A stretch of DNA of 64,000 nucleotides from an uncultured Bacteroidota bacterium (lineage in GTDB: Bacteria; Bacteroidota; Bacteroidia; JABEUT01): assembly GCA_903863935.1 (NCBI GenBank), contig CAIPDV010000121.1, forward strand, positions 48,461 through 112,460. The letters are read 5' to 3'. Position 1 is the first letter of the stretch, and the number at the start of each line of letters is the position of its first letter. The notes beneath the pieces were generated by a model. The model did not search any database. It was not told the DNA's origin and was given only the letters and a program-made list of their open reading frames with translations. Below are positions 18,679-27,238 of this stretch, in pieces. The translations under genes and the position numbers were made by a program.

Positions 18679-18876
18679 ACTTTTGTTTTACACCCCCGAC
18701 ATTCGTACAACAATCCTACCTTGCTGATTACCTGATGCATCCTGGTTTTGTTTTACACCTTACTAAAATAGAAGTTTATTAAATAATTTAGTAAAATATT
18801 GATTATCAATATTTTAATTATTTTTTCACATGCCACTAAACATACGAAAAACTGTATAAAAGTGTAAAACAAAAGT
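18679..18876. repeat. 198-bp element with 15-bp perfect terminal inverted repeats
   Basis: ACTTTTGTTTTACAC at 18679-18693 is exactly inverted at 18862-18876. A third copy, TTTTGTTTTACACC, lies in direct orientation at 18746-18759. Between them, 18793-18815 is a palindrome with 11-bp arms (AAAATATTGAT) and one central base. No reading frame is present. It fills most of the 307-bp gap between murF/alr and the polyprenyl synthase gene. A MITE-like element or a multi-site operator region both fit. Confidence 0.75.
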
Positions 18877-18928
18877 AGAAGCCGACAAGCAATTATCGGA
18901 ACTCATACCGTTTCTATTATCTATTCTT

Positions 18929-18936
18929 TACATTTG
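18929..18936 (+). promoter_or_regulatory. -7 box (TACATTTG) of polyprenyl synthase
   Basis: A perfect TAnnTTTG 10 bp before the ATG at 18947. Confidence 0.5.
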
Positions 18937-18946
18937 CGGCCTTAAT

Positions 18947-19927
18947 ATGGTAATAAAAAGCCTCGATACGATACGGCCTGTAATTGGAAGTGAGCTCGAC
19001 GAATTTGAAGTCAGGTTCAGGGAGGCGATGAAAAGTACAGTACCTCTGCTTGACAAAATTACCTATTACCTGATAAAGCGGCGAGGTAAACAACTCAGGC
19101 CTATGCTGGTTTTTTTCTCGGCAGGTTTATCCGGAAAGATAAACGATTCAACTTACAGGGCAGCTGCATTAATAGAGCTTTTACATAACGCAAGCCTGGT
19201 GCACGATGATGTTGTTGATGATACCTATCGCCGCCGGGGAGCATTCTCTATAAATGCCCTGTGGAAGAATAAAGTTGCTGTTCTTGTTGGAGATTATTTG
19301 CTGTCCAGAGGCTTGTTACTTGCTGTGAACGACAAGGAATATCAGCTGCTTGAACTAGTTTCGATGGCCGTAAAAAAAATGAGTGAGGGGGAGTTGCTCC
19401 AAATAGAAAAAACACGTAAACTCAATATTACAGAATCAGAGTATTTTGAAATTATAAAAAACAAAACAGCATCGTTGGTCGCATCCTGTTGCGCTTCGGG
19501 TCTGGCATCAACCGGAGCCGGTGAAGAAGCAGTGAAACGCATGTGGACCATGGGCGAATTACTTGGAACAGCATTCCAGATAAAAGACGATCTGCTGGAT
19601 TATGAAACCGGAATAGATATTGGAAAACCAACAGGCAATGATCTGAAAGAAAAAAAAATGAGCCTGCCCCTTATTTTTGCACTGGAACAGGCTTCGTATG
19701 CCGAAAAGAAAAAAATACTGGGCAGTATAAAAAACAAGGCCGCCGACAAAGAAACAATAGGGCAAGTCCTGAGGTTTGTGAATGAAAAGAAAGGGCTTGA
19801 ATATGCCCGGGAAAAAATGTATGAATACCGCGAAAAATCGAAATTAATGCTGAATGACTTTCCGGATTCTGCTTATAAAACTGCATTCACACAACTTATA
19901 GAGTTTGTAACAGAGCGTGATAGATAG
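18947..19927 (+). CDS. trans-polyprenyl diphosphate synthase
   Basis: A 326-aa prenyltransferase that extends allylic diphosphates with isopentenyl diphosphate. The first aspartate-rich motif is D87-D-V-V-D91 in LVHDDVVDD, preceded by GKQLRPML; the second is KDDLLDYE near 213. The length and LIELLHNASLVHDD context suit a long-chain (octaprenyl-type) synthase for menaquinone side chains, since Bacteroidota use menaquinone; chain length is inference. It is preceded by the 198-bp repeat element and followed by an independent lipoprotein gene. Confidence 0.92.
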   Translation: MVIKSLDTIRPVIGSELDEFEVRFREAMKSTVPLLDKITYYLIKRRGKQLRPMLVFFSAGLSGKINDSTYRAAALIELLHNASLVHDDVVDDTYRRRGAFSINALWKNKVAVLVGDYLLSRGLLLAVNDKEYQLLELVSMAVKKMSEGELLQIEKTRKLNITESEYFEIIKNKTASLVASCCASGLASTGAGEEAVKRMWTMGELLGTAFQIKDDLLDYETGIDIGKPTGNDLKEKKMSLPLIFALEQASYAEKKKILGSIKNKAADKETIGQVLRFVNEKKGLEYAREKMYEYREKSKLMLNDFPDSAYKTAFTQLIEFVTERDR

Positions 19928-19945
19928 CAGGTAATTGATTTTTTT

Positions 19946-19953
19946 TAATTTTG
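19946..19953 (+). promoter_or_regulatory. -7 box (TAATTTTG)
   Basis: A perfect TAnnTTTG 18 bp before the ATG at 19972. It argues against a longer start at 19951, which would begin inside the promoter. Confidence 0.5.
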
Positions 19954-19971
19954 TATTTGATAATCTATCCC

Positions 19972-20421
19972 ATGAAAAAACTAATCTTCATACTTTCAGT
20001 TCCGGCTTTATTTTTGGTTGCCTGCAATCAGAAAAACAACTCAGCCGACAAGGCTAATATCCCTGTTACCGATACGTCAAAAATGCATGCGGTTAAACAG
20101 TCTGCCGATACTTCTATAAAAGATGGGCAGCATGTTGTTCGCTATCCGAATGGAGTGATCAAAGAAAAAAGCTACTACGCTGCCGGACGACGCCAGGGTG
20201 AATGCCAGAGTTTTTATCAAAGTGGTAAACTATGGAGTGATGATTTTTTTGATGCAGGTGTTTTAGATGGCATTGCCACGAGTTATTACGAAAACGGACA
20301 AAAAAAATATGATGGAAGCTATACAAAGGGTAAACCTTCGGGCATATGGAATTTTTACGATGAATCGGGTAAGTTAACTCATTCGAAAAACTACGGGAAA
20401 ATAGACAAACAATCTATGTAG
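19972..20421 (+). CDS. YwqK/MORN-variant repeat lipoprotein
   Basis: A 149-aa lipoprotein: signal MKKLIFILSVPALFLVAC with lipidation at C18. The mature part holds three or four short repeats of the form Y-x-NG-x-K-x-x-x-Y-x-x-G (YPNGVIKEKSYYAAGRRQGE, YQSGKLWSDDFFDAGVLDG, YENGQKKYDGSYTKGKPSG). Databases label such repeats as toxin-antitoxin YwqK-type antitoxins, but in Bacteroidota they are common in exported proteins of unknown role and no toxin is adjacent here. Surface or periplasmic beta-solenoid binding is the most that can be said. Confidence 0.8.
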   Translation: MKKLIFILSVPALFLVACNQKNNSADKANIPVTDTSKMHAVKQSADTSIKDGQHVVRYPNGVIKEKSYYAAGRRQGECQSFYQSGKLWSDDFFDAGVLDGIATSYYENGQKKYDGSYTKGKPSGIWNFYDESGKLTHSKNYGKIDKQSM

Positions 20422-20428
20422 GGTTTGT

Positions 20429-20869
20429 TTATTTCAACGAAACGTCCACAATAAATTTATTTCTTAAAAGGCGGCTGCCTAATAACATGGGGTATTTCAT
20501 ATTTCCCCTATCAGTAAGGGTTATGGATGCTTTTATTCTTCTGTTATGAATGATTATACCGGTACGAATGAGGTAGCGCATTTCAGAATCGCCGAACGAA
20601 TTTTTAATTTGCTTTTCCCTGAACCGTTTAAAACAAATCGTTCTGTCCTTATATTCCGGATGTGATGGATCAAGCAAATTAAAGTAAAGCACCTTTTTGC
20701 CATTTTCCTCCTTCACTTCAATCAAATGACAATGAAGAGAACAGTAATAAGCCCCGGTATCTGTTTTTGCAGGAATACCCGTAAATCCTAGCTTTGGCAG
20801 GTCAACAAAAACCGTGCGGCCTATAACTTCCTTATCTCTTTTTTCAACCATACTATTTGAATGAAGCAA
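20429..20869 (-). CDS. retropepsin-like 'ATP-dependent Zn protease' family protein
   Basis: A 146-aa protein of the RimK-associated aspartyl-protease-fold family. AKTDTGAYYCSLH (about 34-46) carries the D-T-G-A catalytic-type motif and ITLTDRGNMKYPMLLGSRLLR (near 115-136) is the conserved second half. Members often travel with RimK-type ATP-grasp ligases that add glutamates to proteins; no rimK is seen here. The ATG at 20869 is used, but the ATG six codons later (MVEKRDKE) is equally possible. It lies convergent with the YwqK lipoprotein, 7 bp apart. Confidence 0.82.
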   Translation of the reverse strand: MLHSNSMVEKRDKEVIGRTVFVDLPKLGFTGIPAKTDTGAYYCSLHCHLIEVKEENGKKVLYFNLLDPSHPEYKDRTICFKRFREKQIKNSFGDSEMRYLIRTGIIIHNRRIKASITLTDRGNMKYPMLLGSRLLRNKFIVDVSLK

Positions 20870-20919
20870 TTCAAAATTAATAGTATATCTGAATACTGGC
20901 TACATACGCCCAAAAAAAC

Positions 20920-20927
20920 TAATTTTG
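20920..20927 (+). promoter_or_regulatory. -7 box (TAATTTTG) of the rhomboid operon
   Basis: A perfect TAnnTTTG 49 bp before the ATG at 20977; likely promoter of the five-gene unit ending at 26560. Confidence 0.45.
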
Positions 20928-20976
20928 TCGGAAAGGATTCCCTTTATAAAAACGCCGGCCTTTTGAACTTTTATTT

Positions 20977-21603
20977 ATGATAACTTACTGCATACTTGGT
21001 TTCACAATTGTCTTTTCCTTTATTGGTTTCAGAGACCGTGCATTTTTTGTTAAGTTTTTATTCAATCCGTTCCGGTTGAATGCCAACAAAAATGATTGGT
21101 ATACTATCTTCACGCACGCCTTTCTTCATGCAGACTATACCCACCTTTTCTTCAATATGTTTGCCCTTTACAGTTTCGGCCTTGCACTGGAACAGGATAT
21201 CTTCCCTTACTTTTTTCATGAGAAAGCTAATTACTATTATCTCCTGTTATATTTTGGAGGCATTATCGTATCCTCCATTCCTGCGTATGAAAAACATAAA
21301 CTTAATCCTGGTTATAGTGCAGTAGGGGCATCAGGTGCTATTTTTGCCGTATTGTTCTCCTATATACTTATTAACCCAACGGCCAGGCTCGAAATAATGT
21401 TTTTGCCCATACCAATTCCGGCATTTGTATTAGGAATATTGTACCTAGCCTATGAATATTACATGTCGAAAAAAGGCAGGACTAACATTGGGCACGATGC
21501 GCATTTATGGGGCGGGTTATATGGAATTGTTTTCACAATAATCCTTCATCATCAGTTTATACAGAGCTTTTTTGCACAAATAACCGAATTATTTAAATCA
21601 TGA
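20977..21603 (+). CDS. rhomboid intramembrane serine protease
   Basis: A 208-aa six-helix rhomboid. The catalytic dyad is S119 in GASGAIFA and H176 in AHLWGG. The HADYTHLFFNMFALYSFG segment (51-68) gives the conserved H-x-x-x-N loop before helix 2. It cuts transmembrane substrates within the bilayer; substrates in Bacteroidota are largely unknown. It is first in an operon with overlapping stop/start codons: its TGA shares the ATGA at 21600 with gmhB. Confidence 0.93.
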   Translation: MITYCILGFTIVFSFIGFRDRAFFVKFLFNPFRLNANKNDWYTIFTHAFLHADYTHLFFNMFALYSFGLALEQDIFPYFFHEKANYYYLLLYFGGIIVSSIPAYEKHKLNPGYSAVGASGAIFAVLFSYILINPTARLEIMFLPIPIPAFVLGILYLAYEYYMSKKGRTNIGHDAHLWGGLYGIVFTIILHHQFIQSFFAQITELFKS

Positions 21604-22088
21604 ATAAAGCTGTTTTTTTAGACAGGGATGGGGTTCTGAATCGCGAACGGGGTGATTATACCTTTAAGATGGAAGATTTTGAAATTCTGCCTGATGTTGC
21701 AAAAGCCCTGAAATTGCTGCAAAAAGCAGGCTACCTCCTTATTATAATTTCCAACCAAAGCGGTATTGGCAGAGGATTATTTAAGATTGAAGATACCGAA
21801 AATCTACACAATTATTTGCTTGACACCTTAAAAAAGGACAACATAAAAATTGAAGAAATTTATTACTGTGTTCATCATCCTGAAACGGGCAGCTGCCTGT
21901 GTCGTAAACCCGATTCGTTGCACGTTGAAAAAGCCCTGGCGCGTTTCAATATAGATCCTCTTTTTTCATTCTTTATCGGAGATAAAGAACGTGATATAAT
22001 AGCCGGAGAAAGGGTGGGTGTTAAAGGTATTCTTATAGAATCAAATGCATCACTTGTTGATGCCATACAACCCTGCATTAACCGATGA
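21600..22088 (+). CDS. gmhB: D,D-heptose 1,7-bisphosphate 7-phosphatase (HAD)
   Basis: A 162-aa HAD phosphatase. The nucleophile and acid/base are D8 and D10 in LDRDGVLN; motif II is IISNQSGI near 48; the zinc loop C-x-HHPETGSC-x-C (about 89-102) is diagnostic for GmhB/histidinol-phosphatase; motif III/IV is FIGDKERDI near 127. It makes heptose-1-phosphate for LPS core. It overlaps its neighbours by ATGA on both sides, showing translational coupling with the rhomboid and the glycosyltransferase. Confidence 0.93.
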   Translation: MNKAVFLDRDGVLNRERGDYTFKMEDFEILPDVAKALKLLQKAGYLLIIISNQSGIGRGLFKIEDTENLHNYLLDTLKKDNIKIEEIYYCVHHPETGSCLCRKPDSLHVEKALARFNIDPLFSFFIGDKERDIIAGERVGVKGILIESNASLVDAIQPCINR

Positions 22089-23209
22089 AAATAGCTGTAA
22101 ATACCAGGTTGCTTCTCAAAAATAAAATGGAGGGGATTGGTGTGCATGCTCTTAATGTTTTAAAGCGGATTACTGTCAATCATCCCGAACATCAGTTCCT
22201 GTTCATGTTTGACCGTAAATACGATGAAGAATTTATTTTTTCGTCAAACATTACTCCGGTTGTGCTGTTTCCGCAGGCAAGGCATCCGTTGTTGTATTAC
22301 TGGTGGTTTCAAAACTCTGTTGCCCGCACTTTAAACCAGGTTAAGCCCGATCTTTTTTATTCTCCCGATGGTTTTCTGAGTTTAAATACAGCGGTGCGGT
22401 CGGTCCCTGTTATCCATGATTTGAACTACGAACATTACCCGAAGGATCTTCCACGATGGACCAGCTGGCATTACCGCCATTTCTTCCCGAAGTTTGCCGA
22501 TAAAGCCAGAAGAATAATTACTGTTTCTGAATTTTCGAAACAGGATATTGTTCAGCAATACGACATTCATGCCGATAAAATTGATGTAGTATTCAATGCA
22601 GCCGACCTCCATTATAAAAAGATGGAAGAAATTGAAAAGACCGAAGTCAGAAATAAATATTCATCAGGCGAAGAATACTTTTTGTATGTAAGTGCTTTGC
22701 ATCCCCGAAAAAATGTTAAAAGGCTTCTGGAAGCTTTTGATATGGTAAAAGATACCTCCGGTTCGCCCATTAAACTGGTATTGGTAGGCCCTCATTATTT
22801 TAAGAATAGTGAAATGGAAAAGGTGTATCAACAGATGAAATATAAAAACGATGTAGTGTTCACAGGCAGGTTGAATGTAGAGGAATTAAGTAAAGTTATG
22901 GGTGCTGCATTTTGCCTGGTTTATGTATCCTATTTTGAAGGTTTTGGAATACCACTTGTGGAAGCAATGCAATGCGAAGTGCCTGTAATTGCTTCGGATG
23001 TAACATCCATACCCGAAGTTACCAGCGATGCAGCTTTGATGGTAAATCCATTGTCGGTTGATTCAATAGCCAATGGAATGCTGGAAGTTTTGAAAGACCC
23101 TGATTTAAGAAAAGACCTTATTCAAAAGGGCAAGGAAAGAAGTACTTTTTTTTCGTGGGACCGGACGGCTGAATTAACATGGGAATCTTTAGAAAAAGCT
23201 GTTATCTGA
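22085..23209 (+). CDS. family 4 glycosyltransferase
   Basis: A 374-aa GT-B fold enzyme. The N-terminal half has EGIGVHALNVLKRI; the C-terminal half has the donor-binding LYVSALHPRKNVKRLLEAF (about 198-216), LVLVGP, and the retaining motif E-x7-E in YFEGFGIPLVEAMQCEVPVIASD (about 280-302). It is probably involved in LPS or O-antigen assembly, given gmhB in the same operon. It starts at an ATGA overlap with gmhB and ends with TGATG overlapping rnhB. Confidence 0.92.
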   Translation: MKIAVNTRLLLKNKMEGIGVHALNVLKRITVNHPEHQFLFMFDRKYDEEFIFSSNITPVVLFPQARHPLLYYWWFQNSVARTLNQVKPDLFYSPDGFLSLNTAVRSVPVIHDLNYEHYPKDLPRWTSWHYRHFFPKFADKARRIITVSEFSKQDIVQQYDIHADKIDVVFNAADLHYKKMEEIEKTEVRNKYSSGEEYFLYVSALHPRKNVKRLLEAFDMVKDTSGSPIKLVLVGPHYFKNSEMEKVYQQMKYKNDVVFTGRLNVEELSKVMGAAFCLVYVSYFEGFGIPLVEAMQCEVPVIASDVTSIPEVTSDAALMVNPLSVDSIANGMLEVLKDPDLRKDLIQKGKERSTFFSWDRTAELTWESLEKAVI

Positions 23210-23811
23210 TGTCATTGAAATCATACCTGAATATTGATCTTATTGAAGCCGGTTGCGATGAAGCAGGCAGAGGATGCCTGTCAGGGCCTGTGTTTGCAGC
23301 GGCTGTTATACTCCCGAAGGATTTTCATCATCCCTTACTCAACGACTCCAAACAAATATCGGAACCCATCCGGTACGAACTGAGAACATACGTAGAAAAA
23401 GAAGCTCTGGCATGGGCTGTAGCCGAGGCAAGCAATGAACAGATTGATGAAATAAATATTTTGAAAGCCTCGTTTCTCGCCATGCATAAGGCAATTGGCA
23501 AGCTGAAGATTAAGCCTGATTTTTTACTTATTGATGGGAACCGCTTCACACCTTATCCTGATATACAACATAAAAGTATTATCAAAGGGGATGCTAAATT
23601 TGCATCCATTGCAGCTGCATCCATACTTGCAAAAACCTATCGGGACGATTATATGAACAAATTACATCTGGAATATCCTTATTACGGGTGGAATCAGAAT
23701 AAAGGGTATGGCACGGCATTGCACCGCGCAGCAATAGAGAAACATGGCATTACAGTGCATCACCGCAGGAGTTTTAAGTTAGTTGAATGGGATTTATTTC
23801 ATCAGTCATAA
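23209..23811 (+). CDS. rnhB: ribonuclease HII
   Basis: A 200-aa type 2 RNase H, which removes ribonucleotides from DNA and cuts RNA in RNA:DNA hybrids. The metal-binding carboxylates are D17 and E18 (GCDEAGRG), an aspartate in LLIDGNR near 107 and the KGDAKFASIAAASILAK aspartate near 125. The ATG at 23209 overlaps the stop of the preceding gene (TGATG) and gives the normal N-terminus; a start 30 bp further upstream would lie inside that gene. Its place in an envelope operon is not functionally explained. Confidence 0.94.
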   Translation: MSLKSYLNIDLIEAGCDEAGRGCLSGPVFAAAVILPKDFHHPLLNDSKQISEPIRYELRTYVEKEALAWAVAEASNEQIDEINILKASFLAMHKAIGKLKIKPDFLLIDGNRFTPYPDIQHKSIIKGDAKFASIAAASILAKTYRDDYMNKLHLEYPYYGWNQNKGYGTALHRAAIEKHGITVHHRRSFKLVEWDLFHQS

Positions 23812-23818
23812 AAAAAGA

Positions 23819-26560
23819 ATGTTAAAAAAGATCATTGCCATAGTTGTAATTATTCTTGTTTTAGGCGGAGGAACCTATTTCTATTTTCACCTGAAAAAAA
23901 ACGAAGTGCCTGCCAGCACTGCTATCAAAGCAATACCAATTGATGCATCATTTATTTTTGAAAGCCGTAAAACATTACCGCTCTGGAAGAATATATCGCA
24001 AAGCAGCGAGATATGGAAAGACCTTCAGGATATTCCGTATTTCACAGAATTAAATCATCAGTTAAAATTGCTTGATTCAATTGTTCGTGACAACCCGGAG
24101 CTTGGAAACATTCTGGAAAACCAATCGCTCTTTGTATCCGCTCATACCAATGGGATGAATCACTTCAACTACCTTTTTGTATGTTCATTACCTGCCGGAA
24201 CTTCCCAGATCCCACTGTCTAATTTTCTTGATTCCTTAAAAGGTAACTCCCCGGTGAATGATCTGCACTATGAAGAAACAACCATCCATTGCCTGAAAAT
24301 TGATGAAGAAAATAATTTTTACTACACCATCAGCAATGGCATGTTCATTGCTTCCTATGGTTCAGCTCTTATCAAGGAATCGCTTCGCCAGCTTGAATCG
24401 GGTATCTCCCTGTTGAATAATCCTTATTTTACTAAGGTACTCAATGCTTCCGGCGGACAACCGGCAGCTAATATTTACATCAACTTCCAAACATTTACCA
24501 ATGTTGTTTCCCATCTTGCAAATCATAGTTTTCTATCCACTCTGAACTCCATACAAGATTTCGGACAATGGATGGAACTTGATGTTACAGTAAATCCCGA
24601 TGAACTTATCATGACCGGATTTACTGCTTGTGATTCTACAGGTAACCAATTCCTGAACCTTTTCCAGCATCAGTCATCGGGGGAGATCAAAGCCGCTTCC
24701 ATTGCACCTTCCAACACTGCGTATATGGTTTGCCATGAATTCAACAATTACGGCACATTTCATAAAGAATACCTGCAATATTTAGGCACTCATAACCGGA
24801 ACAGAGACCGCTCGGAATGGGTTAGCCGTGTTCAGCGTTATTATGGAATGAACATTGAAAAATATTTTTACCCCTGGATCAATAATGAGGTGGCTGAAAT
24901 AGTAACCGAGCCTACTGATAGCACATTGCAGGCCGACACCTATGTTTTAATTGAAGCAACCGACGTTAAAGAAGCTATTAATAAAATTACTGCTTACGCA
25001 GATACTATTGCTTCCAGAAAAGATTCGAAGGTTGTTGATTCGATTTATATGCAACACTCCATACGCAATTTAGATATGGATAACGTTATGGGAAATATAT
25101 TGGGTAATTCGTTTGACGGAGTTACCAAATCATGGTACTCCTCCGTGGGAAATTATGTAGTATTTGCCAATTCTTTAAATTCTCTTAAAACCTTCATTTA
25201 TGAATATGAAGGCGGAAGCACGCTTGAAAAAGACAGTTATTATAAGGATTATATTAAACAACATGTAGAGAGTGAATCGGGCATATATATATATAACAAC
25301 ATGGCACTCTCGCCTGTTGTATATGCAAAATACCTCGACAAAAATTATGCGGCCGATATGAAAAAATACCGAACGGCATTCAGTAAGTTTCATGCAGCTT
25401 CCATACAATTCAGCTATATGCAGGGCATGTTTTACACGAATATTTACCTGAAACGGAACCCAATGTTCCGCAAGGAAATATCACCGCTTTGGCAAGTTTC
25501 AGTCGATACTACCCTTGCTATTTCGCCATGTTGGGTAACAGAACATATTACACACGGGCAATATATTTTTACGGAAGATAAAAACGATAATATATACCTC
25601 ATTAGCAATAATGGGCATATTGAATGGAAGAAAAAAATAGATGGCACTATAAAAAGCCCAATATTCCAGGTAGATGCTTTGAAGAATAAAAAGATACAAT
25701 ATTTGTTTAATACAGCAGGAAGCATTGATCTGTTAGACAGGAATGGCAATGAAGTGGATGGATTTCCTGTAAAACTTAAATACACTGGTTCGGCACCTAT
25801 TAGTGTAGAGGATTTCGATAACAATAAAAACTATCGCTTGATTATTTCAGGGGATGATTTAAAGATCCATGAATATGACATTAACGGAAAACCGGTTACA
25901 GGATGGGCCATGCCTCAAACAAAATCGGAAGTGGTTTGTCCGGCAAGATATTGCAGCGTGGATAGCAAGGATTACCTGATTTTTGTGGATGACGGAGGTA
26001 AAGTGTATGCACTGGACAGGAAAGGAGAAGAAAAACTAAATCTTGACAACAGGTTGCCGGCGCATATTCGTAACTTCTATATTAAACCCGGGAAAACACT
26101 TTCCGATTCTTATATAGTGACTATAGATTCTGCCGGAACTGTTTTCCGCTTAAGCCTTTCAGGCGAGTTATCTCATATTCAGTATTTAAAAAGTGGATAT
26201 ATCCATCCTGATTTTGTGCCGGGCCCGCCGGACAGTGCCGGAAAACAAGAGATGATTTTTGCAGCAGGTAATGACGTGTTTGCATATAGTGAAGACAAGT
26301 CTGAAGTGTTCCGCTCCAGTGCTAAAGATGATCTGGATGAAAACCTTTTGCTTTTTGTGTACCCTGACCATTCCCTGCGAATTGGTGCTACAGATGAGAA
26401 AAATAGCCGGATATACTTATGGGATAATACAGGCAAAATATGCCCCGGTTTCCCATTGGTGGGAAATGGCAGCTTTGGAATTACCGACATGAAAAATGAT
26501 GGAGCACTTTATTTAGTTACAGGTGCCGATAACAAAGTGTACGTTTATGGTTTGCAATAA
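23819..26560 (+). CDS. large membrane-anchored periplasmic protein with beta-propeller-like C-terminus
   Basis: This 913-aa protein starts with one signal-anchor helix (LKKIIAIVVIILVLGGGTYFYF, about 2-23). Residues 25-540 are an unrecognised alpha/beta region, somewhat reminiscent of DUF3352 proteins. Residues 560-913 contain repeated blade-like strands with the pattern IYLI-x-NNGHIEWKKK, YALDRKGEE, IYLWDNTGKICPGFPL and VYVYGLQ, suggesting a PQQ/FG-GAP-type beta-propeller, possibly ligand binding. It starts 7 bp after rnhB and ends the operon. No catalytic motif is seen and a function should not be assigned. Confidence 0.75.
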   Translation: MLKKIIAIVVIILVLGGGTYFYFHLKKNEVPASTAIKAIPIDASFIFESRKTLPLWKNISQSSEIWKDLQDIPYFTELNHQLKLLDSIVRDNPELGNILENQSLFVSAHTNGMNHFNYLFVCSLPAGTSQIPLSNFLDSLKGNSPVNDLHYEETTIHCLKIDEENNFYYTISNGMFIASYGSALIKESLRQLESGISLLNNPYFTKVLNASGGQPAANIYINFQTFTNVVSHLANHSFLSTLNSIQDFGQWMELDVTVNPDELIMTGFTACDSTGNQFLNLFQHQSSGEIKAASIAPSNTAYMVCHEFNNYGTFHKEYLQYLGTHNRNRDRSEWVSRVQRYYGMNIEKYFYPWINNEVAEIVTEPTDSTLQADTYVLIEATDVKEAINKITAYADTIASRKDSKVVDSIYMQHSIRNLDMDNVMGNILGNSFDGVTKSWYSSVGNYVVFANSLNSLKTFIYEYEGGSTLEKDSYYKDYIKQHVESESGIYIYNNMALSPVVYAKYLDKNYAADMKKYRTAFSKFHAASIQFSYMQGMFYTNIYLKRNPMFRKEISPLWQVSVDTTLAISPCWVTEHITHGQYIFTEDKNDNIYLISNNGHIEWKKKIDGTIKSPIFQVDALKNKKIQYLFNTAGSIDLLDRNGNEVDGFPVKLKYTGSAPISVEDFDNNKNYRLIISGDDLKIHEYDINGKPVTGWAMPQTKSEVVCPARYCSVDSKDYLIFVDDGGKVYALDRKGEEKLNLDNRLPAHIRNFYIKPGKTLSDSYIVTIDSAGTVFRLSLSGELSHIQYLKSGYIHPDFVPGPPDSAGKQEMIFAAGNDVFAYSEDKSEVFRSSAKDDLDENLLLFVYPDHSLRIGATDEKNSRIYLWDNTGKICPGFPLVGNGSFGITDMKNDGALYLVTGADNKVYVYGLQ

Positions 26561-26569
26561 ACTGTTTAC

Positions 26570-27004
26570 TTAACGTGCAATAGAAAGTTCTCCTTTCTTT
26601 ACTTTTTTCCCGATAGATTCAATTGTATACTTGCCAAATGTCTTCATCATATTGGCTCTGATCTTCACCATTTGTTCATGCAATGGGCATGGGTTTTCCG
26701 GTTCGCAGTTTTCCATTCCCAAACCACAGCGGGTAAAATACTCAAGGCCATCAATGGCCTCAATAATATCCAGCAGGTTTTTTGTCTTCTCTTTCGATGT
26801 CATATAAAAACCGCCATTGGGTCCTTTTGTAGACCTTGCCAGTCCTCGCTTAACAAGTTGCTGCATTATTTTTGCCAGGTAAGGCTTTGGAATATCAAGA
26901 TTTTCAGCAATCTCATTTAATTCTGTTTTGCTGCTCTTCTCGCTTTTCATTCCAATATACACTAAGGCTCTCACACCATATTGACACGACTTTGAAAGTA
27001 TCAT
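26570..27004 (-). CDS. Rrf2-family transcriptional regulator (IscR-like)
   Basis: A 144-aa winged-helix regulator: HTH at about 25-70 (LNEIAENLDIPKPYLAKIMQQL, GPNGGFYM) followed by C93, C100 and C106, spaced like the Fe-S ligands of IscR/NsrR/RsrR. It probably senses Fe-S status, nitric oxide or redox state; C7 (SKSCQYGV) is an extra cysteine near the N-terminus. It is convergent with the 913-aa protein gene and divergent from the amidohydrolase gene, which it could regulate, but no operator was identified. Confidence 0.9.
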   Translation of the reverse strand: MILSKSCQYGVRALVYIGMKSEKSSKTELNEIAENLDIPKPYLAKIMQQLVKRGLARSTKGPNGGFYMTSKEKTKNLLDIIEAIDGLEYFTRCGLGMENCEPENPCPLHEQMVKIRANMMKTFGKYTIESIGKKVKKGELSIAR

Positions 27005-27238
27005 AAATCAGGGGGTTAATTAATACTTAACTATTTACACATTTACAAAAAAACACAAAATATTGAGATTAGCCCATGACAAGGGCTCTATTTTAGCGGT
27101 GATTTTTATCATGTGTTAGAAAGTATTGATTCATAGCAATAAAAGAATACATCCCGAAAAACTCAAAATCCTGCCATAATTGAATTTGGATTTTGCTTTA
27201 ACCTTAGTTACTTTGCAGTCGAAAAGAATGAATTACAC

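Noticed and set aside
19972..20421. Antitoxin function of the YwqK-type protein
   Set aside because: It has a lipoprotein signal and no neighbouring toxin; the database name reflects repeat similarity only.
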